Shown here piece by piece: positions 1 through 5,063 of a DNA stretch of 5,499 nt. Each line of letters starts with the position of its first letter. Positions within the stretch are counted from its first letter, which is position 1. Both the position numbers and the translations under genes were made by a program. Under the pieces are notes generated by a model, which saw only the letters and a list, made by a program, of their open reading frames with translations, did not search any database and was not told where the DNA came from. This stretch comes from Palsa-504 sp003136255 (GTDB taxonomy: Bacteria > Actinomycetota > Actinomycetes > Streptosporangiales > Streptosporangiaceae): NCBI GenBank assembly GCA_003136255.1, contig PLDT01000606.1:1-5499 (forward strand). The letters run 5' to 3'.

Positions 1-2
1 GG

Positions 3-1151
3 CAGGTCGTGGTCATCGCCGCCCTGGCCGGCGCCCTGGTCGGAGGAGCGGTGGCCGGCGCGGTGGCGGTGGTGTCTGCCAGCGGCAACCCGGACCGCCC
101 GGCCTCCTCGTCGGGCGGCAGCGGTTCGGTCAGCACCGCCCAGGTGGTGCGGACGAACCTCACTAACACCGTGCAGGTCGGCGGCTCCATCGGCTACGGC
201 GGCTTCTACGCCATCGCAGCCCTGCGCGGGGGCGGGGGTGTCTACACCTGGCTGCCCGAACCGGGCCAGGTCATCAAGCAGGATCAGACTGTCTACTCGG
301 TCGGCAACGAACCGGTGCTGCTTCTGTACGGCTCTGTCCCTGCCTACCGGACGTTCGATGTCGGCATGTCCGACGGCCCCGACGTGAGCCAGCTGACCGG
401 CGACCTGATCGCCCTCGGTTACGGCACCGGGCTGCCCCGGAGCAACCACTACTCCCCGGCCACCGCCGCCGCCGTCGAACGCTGGCAAAGCGCGCTCGGC
501 CTGCCGGCGAACGGTGAGATCCCGCTCGGCGAGGTGGTCTTCGAGCCCGGCCCCATCCGGGTCACGTCGGTCGCGCCGTCGGCCGGCACGCCCGTCGGGG
601 GCGTGGGCGGCACCGTGCTGACGGCCACGAGCACCACGCCCATCGTCACCGTCGACCTGGACGTCAGCGAGGAGTACCTGGTCAAGCCCGGCGACACGGT
701 CTCGGTCGTGCTGCCCGACGGCACTTCCACGGTGAACGGCCGGATCGAGACGGTCGGCACCGTGGCCACCTGCCCGGGCGGAAGCGGCATCGGCGCCGGA
801 GGCGGCGCCAGCGGCTCGGCGGACGGGTCGCCGTGCGAGTCCAACGGGTCCGGCACCTCGTCGGCGGCGACGGTGACGGTCACCGTCACCTTGAACAGCC
901 CCCCGCCCGGCGCCAGCATGGACCAGGCCCCGGTGAACGTCAACATCACCTCGCAAACGGTCGACAACGTGCTGGCGGTGCCGGTAAATGCGCTGCTGGC
1001 CCTGCAGGGCGGCGGGTACGGCGTGCAGGTCGTGACCGGCAAGACCAGCCACCTGGCCGCGGTCACCACCGGCTTGTACAGCGACACCCTGGTCCAGGTC
1101 AGCGGGTCCGGCATCACGGCCGGCACCCTGGTGGAGGTGCCATCCTCGTGA
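3..1151 (+). CDS. HlyD-like ABC exporter adaptor with peptidoglycan-binding-like domain (5' partial)
   Basis: This looks like the membrane-anchored adaptor subunit of a MacB-type efflux pump, linking the permease to the cell envelope. The frame is open to the window edge, so the true start is probably upstream; the GTG at 9 lies inside the hydrophobic anchor. In fragment numbering, residues 1 to about 25 form an Ala/Gly/Val-rich membrane segment or uncleaved signal anchor. Residues of about 125-172 (GPDVSQL ... ALGYG ... RWQSALGLP) resemble a PG_binding_1 domain, and residues of about 220-255 (YLVKPGDTVSVVLPDG) resemble the beta-barrel region of HlyD-family adaptors. A Gly/Ser-rich insert bounded by Cys257 and Cys278 follows, then a C-terminal beta region (VPVNALLAL). 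The stop overlaps the GTG of the ATPase gene (GTGA), so the two are co-transcribed. The family call is by motif and gene order; the substrate is unknown. Confidence 0.85.
   Translation, partial: QVVVIAALAGALVGGAVAGAVAVVSASGNPDRPASSSGGSGSVSTAQVVRTNLTNTVQVGGSIGYGGFYAIAALRGGGGVYTWLPEPGQVIKQDQTVYSVGNEPVLLLYGSVPAYRTFDVGMSDGPDVSQLTGDLIALGYGTGLPRSNHYSPATAAAVERWQSALGLPANGEIPLGEVVFEPGPIRVTSVAPSAGTPVGGVGGTVLTATSTTPIVTVDLDVSEEYLVKPGDTVSVVLPDGTSTVNGRIETVGTVATCPGGSGIGAGGGASGSADGSPCESNGSGTSSAATVTVTVTLNSPPPGASMDQAPVNVNITSQTVDNVLAVPVNALLALQGGGYGVQVVTGKTSHLAAVTTGLYSDTLVQVSGSGITAGTLVEVPSS
1133..1138 (+). promoter_or_regulatory. Shine-Dalgarno site of the ATPase gene
   Basis: GGAGGT lies 9 bases before the GTG at 1148 and inside the end of the adaptor gene. 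It fixes the ATPase start at 1148, although the same frame stays open far upstream. Confidence 0.75.
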
Positions 1152-1876
1152 CTCACCCGGTTCCCGTCCCGGCCCGGCCGGACGCCGGTCCGGCGCCCGT
1201 CCTCGAGCTGGCCGGCGTGGTCAAGCAGTACCCCGGCGAACCGCCGGTCACGGCCCTGGCCGGGGTGGACCTGCGGATCGGCCAGGGCGAGCTGGCCGCC
1301 ATCATCGGCCCGTCCGGATCGGGCAAGAGCACCCTCCTGCACGTGATGGGCACCTTGGAGCGGCCCACCCGCGGGGTGGTCCGCGTCGGCGGGCAGGACA
1401 CCTCGGCCATGTCCGACACCCAGCTGTCGGGTTTGCGGGCCTGGCGCCTCGGCTTCGTGTTCCAGCAGTTCTTCCTCCTCGATGGCCTCAGCGTGCTCGA
1501 CAACGTCGCCAACGGCCTGCTGTACCGGGGCGGGCGGGCCGCCGAACGCCGCCGGCTTGCTGAGGCTGCCATCGAGCGGGTCGGGCTCGGTCATCGCGCC
1601 GGACACCGGCCGAACCAGTTGTCGGGCGGCGAACAGCAGCGCACTGCCATTGCCCGGGCCCTGGCCGGCCGGCCTGCCCTGGTCATGGCCGACGAGCCCA
1701 CCGGCAACCTGGACACCACGACCGGCGCGTCCATCCTGGACCTGCTCCGCGAGCTGCACCGCGACGGCACCACCATCGTGGTCATCACCCACGACCCCGA
1801 CGTCGCCGCCGCCATGGAACGGCACATCGAGATCCGAGACGGGAGGATCATCCGTGATACGCCGGCCGGTACGTGA
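1148..1876 (+). CDS. ABC transporter ATP-binding protein, MacB/LolD/FtsE type
   Basis: This is the cytoplasmic ATPase of the exporter, 242 residues, the usual full length for a stand-alone ABC domain of this class. Every catalytic motif is present: Walker A GPSGSGKST at residues 54-62, Q-loop Gln106 in FVFQQF, signature LSGGEQQR at 158-165, Walker B LVMADEP at 178-184 with Glu183 as the probable catalytic base, D-loop NLD at 187-189, and switch His215 in VITHD. The GEQQR signature and ADEPTGNLD are typical of the MacB/LolD/FtsE group, which powers mechanotransmission rather than classical substrate translocation. The GTG start is chosen because GGAGGT sits 9 bases upstream and the aligned domain begins soon after it. 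It overlaps the adaptor stop by 4 bases, and its end overlaps the permease start by 23 bases. It should be functional. Confidence 0.95.
   Translation: MTHPVPVPARPDAGPAPVLELAGVVKQYPGEPPVTALAGVDLRIGQGELAAIIGPSGSGKSTLLHVMGTLERPTRGVVRVGGQDTSAMSDTQLSGLRAWRLGFVFQQFFLLDGLSVLDNVANGLLYRGGRAAERRRLAEAAIERVGLGHRAGHRPNQLSGGEQQRTAIARALAGRPALVMADEPTGNLDTTTGASILDLLRELHRDGTTIVVITHDPDVAAAMERHIEIRDGRIIRDTPAGT
1841..1847 (+). promoter_or_regulatory. Shine-Dalgarno site of the permease gene
   Basis: GGGAGGA lies within the last codons of the ATPase gene, 6 bases before the GTG at 1854. It supports that start over earlier in-frame codons, whose translation is only an out-of-frame shadow of the ATPase. Confidence 0.75.
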
Positions 1877-2827
1877 CAGCGGCAGGTCCCGGCTTTCACG
1901 GCGGGACCTGCTCTGGGTCGCGAGCCTAGGACTGCGAAGCCGGCGGGTGCGGGCGGCGCTGTCGGCGCTGGGCATCAGCATTGGCATCGCCGCCATCGTC
2001 GGCGTGCTCGGCATCTCCCAGTCATCGAAGACGGGGCTGCTACAGGAGCTGGGCCAGCTCGGCAACCTCCTGACGGTGCAGCCGCAGAGCACCGCCTTCG
2101 GGCAGCCGACCGAGCTGCCCGCCACCGCCGAAGGCATGGTGTCACGCATCGGACCGGTCACCAGCGTGACCGAGATCGGCAGCATCGCGAACGCCTACGT
2201 GTACCGCAACTCCGTTGTCCCGGCCAGTGACACCAGCGGCATATCGCTAACCGCGACCGATGCCACCCTGCCCGCCACCCTCGGCGTGACCGTGGCCCAC
2301 GGCACCTTCCTCAACGCGGCTACGGCTCGCTACCCGGCGGTCGTCCTGGGGGCCGAGGCGGCCAGCCTGCTGGGCATCAACGATCTGGCCAGCCCGACAC
2401 AGGCCTGGATCGGCGGGCACTGGTTCACGGTGGTCGGCATCTTGAACCCGGTGGAGCTGCTCTCCCAGCTGGACAGCATGGCCTTCATCGGGTTCCCCGT
2501 CGCCGAGCGGTACTTCGGCTTCGACGGCCACCCCACCGGGCTCTACCTGCGCAGCGTTCCCAGCCAGGTCACCGCCGTGGCCGCCGTCCTGCCCGCCACC
2601 GCGGATCCGGCCAACCCCTCCATCGTGGCGGTCAGCTATCCGTCCGACATCCTCAAAGCCGAGGTGACCGCCAAGGGGGCATATAACGGGCTGCTCCTCG
2701 GTCTCGGCGCCGTAGCCCTCCTCGTCGGGGGCGTCGGGATCGCCAACGTCATGGTCGTCTCGGTCCTGGAACGCCGCTCCGAGATCGGCCTGCGCCGGGC
2801 CCTGGGCGCCACCCGCCGCCACGTCGC
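1854..2827 (+). CDS. MacB/FtsX-type ABC transporter permease (3' end lost in N gap)
   Basis: This is the membrane subunit partnering the upstream ATPase and adaptor; 324 complete codons are visible before the gap. A basic N-terminus (residues 1-33, including SLGLRSRRVRAALSALGI) leads into the first membrane helix at about 34-54. A long extracytoplasmic MacB periplasmic-core-like domain follows at about 60-275. The FtsX-domain helix is at about 279-305 (LLLGLGAVALLVGGVGIANV), followed by the hallmark cytoplasmic segment ERRSEIGLRRALGATRRHV, characteristic of MacB/FtsX permeases. Family members normally have two more helices, some 75-90 residues, after this point. The 56 Ns plus the bases after them cannot hold these, because stops appear at once (TAA at 2890 or TAG at 2898, depending on frame). 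The missing end is probably an assembly artefact; real truncation is possible. Confidence 0.9.
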
Positions 2828-2883
2828 NNNNNNNNNNNNNNNNNNNNNNNNNNNNNNNNNNNNNNNNNNNNNNNNNNNNNNNN
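2828..2883. other. Assembly gap (56 N)
   Basis: A run of 56 undetermined bases interrupts the permease gene. The length is not a multiple of three and is too short to hold the expected permease C-terminus, so the stated size is probably wrong or the two sides are not true neighbours. Confidence 0.95.
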
Positions 2884-2888
2884 GTCAG

Positions 2889-2903
2889 GTAACTAGATAG
2901 GTC
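2889..2903 (+). repeat. Left arm of a 15-base imperfect inverted repeat
   Basis: GTAACTAGATAGGTC matches the reverse complement of 3938-3952 at 14 of 15 positions. The arms enclose the methyltransferase gene. The match is AT-rich for this DNA, which makes coincidence less likely, but it stops sharply at both ends. There is no transposase and no visible target duplication, so its meaning is unknown. Confidence 0.45.
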
Positions 2904-2997
2904 CCCCCTGGCCCACGATGCCCGGACGCGAACGGGCCCCATCCTGACCAAGATCGCGGACGGCTTTGATGTACGGGCTGTTCAGTAGCGTGATGGG

Positions 2998-3744
2998 TCA
3001 GCGGTTCATCAGGACGAAGACACCCCAGCCGAGATATTCGCGCCGGTACCTCGCGTATCGTGCGGGCGAGGTGGCGAGTTCCGCGCGCATCTGGCCAGCT
3101 AGCTCGTCATCGGGATTGGCGTCGAGCCAGCGGCGGATATTCAGCCATTGCGCCGCGGCGTACCGGTCCCAGTCGTCCTGGCTGGCGAGGACCATTTCGA
3201 CGACGTCGCAGCCCAGGTCACCGAACCGTTCGATCAGTTCGGGCAACGGCAGGAAGTCATCCGAGCCGATCGCGTGGCAGCCCTCGGCGGTGGCCTGGTC
3301 GGGAGGTTCCTGGCGCCAGTACGGCTCGCCGATCAGCATCATGCCGCCGGGCTGCAGGCTGTGCCGCAGGAGCTCGACCGTGCCGGGTACGCCGCCGCCG
3401 ATCCAGGTGGCGCCGATGCACGAGGCGATGCCCGCCGGGGCGCCGGCGACGTAGCCCGACGCGTCGCCGTGCACGAAGCTGACCCGGCCGTCCACTCCCA
3501 GCTCGGCGGCCCGGGCGCGGGCGGCGGCGATGAACACCGTGCTGATGTCGATCCCGGTCCCGGTCACCTGGTAATCGCGTGCCCAGGTGCACAGCATCTC
3601 GCCGGTCCCGCAGGCCAGGTCGAGCATCCGCGTTCCCGGCGGCGGGCTCAGCGCCTCGCCCAAGGTGGCCAGCTTGTCGCTGGTGAACGGGTTATGGATG
3701 CGGTGGCTGCTCTCGCGGATGGTAAAGCTGCGGGGAAGGTCCAC
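2998..3744 (-). CDS. Class I SAM-dependent methyltransferase
   Basis: This is a complete 248-residue Rossmann-fold methyltransferase, probably cytosolic. Motif I is LDLACGTGE at residues 41-49, with the acidic SAM-ribose residue Asp66 in GTGIDIS. HGDA at 92-95 would lie near the adenine, and CIGATWIGG at 109-117 and QPGGMMLIGEPYWRQ at about 131-145 correspond to later motifs. The N-terminus VDLPRSFTIRESSHRIHNPF resembles that of a widespread actinobacterial methyltransferase group whose substrate I do not know. The GTG at 3744 is chosen because AGGAGA sits 6 bases upstream; ATGs at 3759 and 3795 would add residues unlike the family start and have no comparable site. It converges on the exporter operon and has its own leader. 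Ordinary acceptor classes (small molecule, lipid, antibiotic) cannot be told apart from sequence alone. Confidence 0.9.
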   Translation of the reverse strand: MDLPRSFTIRESSHRIHNPFTSDKLATLGEALSPPPGTRMLDLACGTGEMLCTWARDYQVTGTGIDISTVFIAAARARAAELGVDGRVSFVHGDASGYVAGAPAGIASCIGATWIGGGVPGTVELLRHSLQPGGMMLIGEPYWRQEPPDQATAEGCHAIGSDDFLPLPELIERFGDLGCDVVEMVLASQDDWDRYAAAQWLNIRRWLDANPDDELAGQMRAELATSPARYARYRREYLGWGVFVLMNR

Positions 3745-3750
3745 GTCAGG

Positions 3751-3756
3751 TCTCCT
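3751..3756 (-). promoter_or_regulatory. Shine-Dalgarno site deciding the methyltransferase start
   Basis: On the minus strand AGGAGA precedes the GTG at 3744 by 6 bases. It overlaps the alternative ATG at 3759, which therefore looks like part of the leader rather than the start. Confidence 0.65.
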
Positions 3757-3799
3757 CATCCGAGGCGGTCTCCGGTGCAGCGGCGGCCGGGCCATCGTG

Positions 3800-3855
3800 C
3801 CCCGGTGAGGGGCTGTGGCCGCGGGGCCATTGTCCCGGTTACGCGGGCACCGGGG
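3800..3855 (-). promoter_or_regulatory. Dyad in the methyltransferase leader
   Basis: CCCCGGTG at 3800-3807 and CACCGGGG at 3848-3855 are perfect 8-base inverted arms 40 bases apart. Nested between them is TGGCC/GGCCA (3816-3820 and 3825-3829). They lie about 55-110 bases upstream of the methyltransferase start, where an operator or a structured leader RNA would sit. High GC content makes such pairings common, so function is unproven. Confidence 0.3.
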
Positions 3856-3937
3856 TAGCTGATTACCGGCTCGCTCCGCGAGAAACCCCGCCCGCCAGCC
3901 ACTACCGAGTGCACATCCGAAACTACAAACTTCCGCA

Positions 3938-3952
3938 GACCTATCCAGTTAC
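3938..3952 (-). repeat. Right arm of a 15-base imperfect inverted repeat
   Basis: On the minus strand this reads GTAACTGGATAGGTC, differing at one position from 2889-2903. In both copies the TAA inside GTAACT can serve as the stop of an incoming reading frame, so the repeat could be a shared gene-end or insertion-site sequence. This is inference. Confidence 0.45.
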
Positions 3953-4082
3953 GCGGTCAGCAGCCCGCGTTCGCGTACGATCGCCACCGCGAACTCCGCC
4001 CGCAGGACGCTACCACCGAGTTGCCCGAAAGGCCGCGAGGGCGAACGCTCCAGGCAAATAGCCGAGCGGCCTGAACCTGACC

Positions 4083-4101
4083 CTCGCCGGGTTCCGGCGA
4101 G
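4083..4101 (+). promoter_or_regulatory. Perfect hairpin immediately upstream of the SDR ribosome-binding site
   Basis: CTCGCCGG (4083-4090) and CCGGCGAG (4094-4101) pair perfectly over 8 bases around a GTT loop, 5 bases before the AAAGGA site. In the mRNA it would be very stable and close enough to the ribosome-binding site to affect translation or act as a 5' stabiliser. No U-tract follows, so an intrinsic terminator is less likely. Confidence 0.45.
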
Positions 4102-4106
4102 CGACG

Positions 4107-4112
4107 AAAGGA
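4107..4112 (+). promoter_or_regulatory. Shine-Dalgarno site of the SDR gene
   Basis: AAAGGA ends 5 bases before the ATG at 4118 and supports that start, which is also where the Rossmann fold begins. Confidence 0.7.
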
Positions 4113-4117
4113 ACAGC

Positions 4118-4769
4118 ATGAGCAAGTTCGCACTCGTGACCGGCGCGACCTCCGGAATCGGCCAGGCCTTCGCTGAGCGCTTGGCCGCCGACGGCTATGA
4201 CCTGGTGATCACAGGCAGACGACAGGATCGTCTGGCGGAGTTCGCCGATTCGCACCCAGAGGTCACGGTCCGGACGGTAGCTGCTGACCTGTCCACCGAG
4301 GCAGGCATCGACCAGGTCGCGGAGATCTGCGCTACCGAGCCGCTGACCATGCTGGTGAACAACGCCGGGATCGCCCACTACATGCCGCTGGCCGAACTCC
4401 CCGCCGCCCAGGCCAGGGAGCTCGTCAACGTCAAGGTCCTGGCCCCCACGATGCTCACCCGCGCCGCGGTGGGGGGAATGCAGGCGCGCGGCGCAGGCAC
4501 GATCATCAACGTGGCCGGGATGATCGCCTTCAGCGGCCCCGCCCCGCACGCCCAGATGCCCCGCCGCGTCGTCTACGCCGGGACCCTGGCCTACCTGGTC
4601 ACGATGTCGCAGACCCTCAGCGCCGAGCTGCAGGGCACGGGAGTCACCGTGCAGGTCGTGTGCCCCGGCGTCGTGGCCACCGAATTCCACCAGCGCCAGG
4701 GCATCGACCTGAGCGCGGTGCCCCGCATGACGGCCGCCGACGTGGTCACCGCCAGCCTGCGGGGCCTNN
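4118..4769 (+). CDS. Short-chain dehydrogenase/reductase, 3' end lost at N gap
   Basis: This is an NAD(P)-dependent oxidoreductase of the classical SDR fold, probably cytosolic and soluble; 217 residues are visible. The cofactor motif TGATSGIG is at residues 8-15, with Arg34 and Arg35 in ITGRRQDRL after beta-2 (an NADP preference is plausible). AADL is at 55-58, NNAG at 81-84, and the structural Asn at 104. The active-site tyrosine appears to be Tyr153, with Ser139 at the usual spacing before it. The YxxxK lysine position is Leu157 (YAGTLAYL), so the canonical proton relay is incomplete. CPGVVATEF at 182-190 is the normal post-active-site segment. At codon 217 the sequence meets two Ns and the following bases no longer read as SDR; about 40 residues appear to be missing. 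The substrate is not inferable. Confidence 0.88.
4768..4769. other. Assembly gap (2 N) cutting the SDR gene
   Basis: Two undetermined bases interrupt the SDR within its C-terminal part. The frame continues to a TGA at 4865, but residues after the gap have no SDR character, so the gap probably hides missing sequence or a contig join. Confidence 0.85.
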
Positions 4770-4808
4770 GGTTGAGCCCAGGCGGCCCACGGAGCGACGG
4801 CCGGACTA

Positions 4809-4825
4809 CCCGACTGGGAGCCGGG
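4809..4825 (-). terminator. Possible hairpin terminator downstream of the TetR tail
   Basis: Reading 4809-4825, CCCG and CT pair with AG and CGGG around a GGG loop, with one A/C mismatch in the stem. It lies 25 bases past the TetR stop on the minus strand. There is no T-tract, so this is a weak call. Confidence 0.2.
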
Positions 4826-4850
4826 CCAGGAGTGCACGATCGTCGACCGC

Positions 4851-5063
4851 TTACCGGACGGTTGTGATCCCGGCCAGGATGAGGTCGATGCCGGCCAGGA
4901 ATTGCTCGCGGTCGTCGTGCCCGGGCAGTTGCGCCGCCACCTGATGCACAAACGGGTATTGCGCGGGGTCGAGCAGCGCCCACCGCGCGGCGACGTTCGC
5001 GAGGAAGGCCGACCGATCCGTGTCGCGGGGGAGGAGGCGGGTGGCCGCGGCGTACTGTCCGGC
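4851..5063 (-). pseudogene. TetR/AcrR-type regulator, C-terminal remnant only
   Basis: The minus strand encodes about 70 residues ending at TAA (4851-4853). They read QYAAATRLLPRDTDRS, then FLANVAARWALLDPAQY, PFVHQVAAQLPGHDDREQF and LAGIDLILAGITTVR. The ending FxxGIDLILAGI and the helical pattern fit the ligand-binding C-terminal domain of TetR-family repressors. A complete member has roughly 190-220 residues, so the helix-turn-helix DNA-binding half is missing. Going upstream of the fragment (to the right), the sequence becomes the sense strand of a monooxygenase near 5064-5070. The remnant therefore cannot bind DNA as a normal TetR. In an intact locus this regulator would probably face away from and repress the neighbouring monooxygenase. 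Whether the loss is biological or an assembly error is open. Confidence 0.65.

Larger units (their letters stand above)
3745..4117. other. Divergent intergenic region between methyltransferase and SDR
   Basis: This 373-base stretch has no complete gene. It should hold the outward promoters of the minus-strand methyltransferase and the plus-strand SDR, but I see no -35/-10 pair I would defend. It contains paired repeats and dyads at 3789-3856, a small hairpin CTCGC/GCGAG at 3870-3882, the right repeat arm at 3938-3952, and a minus-strand coding-like tail ending in TAA at 3949. It also contains a 7-base dyad AGGCCGC/GCGGCCT (4030-4036 and 4066-4072) and a strong hairpin just before the SDR ribosome-binding site. 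The stretch 3880-3952 is noticeably richer in A and T than its surroundings. Confidence 0.6.

Noticed and set aside
869..887. 19-base near-perfect palindrome GACGGTGAC-G-GTCACCGTC
   Set aside because: It falls inside the adaptor coding sequence, where alternating Thr and Val codons (TVTVTVT) generate it; a codon-driven coincidence is the simpler explanation.
449..2185. Long minus-strand open frame opposite the exporter operon
   Set aside because: It is antisense to three genes with intact motifs, has no recognisable domains and a low-complexity Pro/Arg/Gly composition typical of GC-rich shadow frames.
2920..2937. Hairpin GCCCG/CGGGC between the gap and the methyltransferase stop, as a terminator
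   Set aside because: Only a 5-base stem with an 8-base loop and no T-tract on either strand; this is common by chance at such GC content.
3745..3795. Upstream ATG starts for the methyltransferase at 3795 and 3759
   Set aside because: The added residues are Pro/Arg-rich and unlike the family N-terminus, and the AGGAGA site is correctly spaced only for the GTG at 3744.
4770..4867. Read-through C-terminus of the SDR after the 2-N gap
   Set aside because: The residues do not resemble an SDR C-terminus and the frame across the Ns is not reliable.
4944..5063. In-frame ATG that would extend the monooxygenase upstream into a fusion protein
   Set aside because: The extra 40 residues are the exact antisense of the TetR tail and show no flavoprotein Rossmann fold; I treat them as a shadow.
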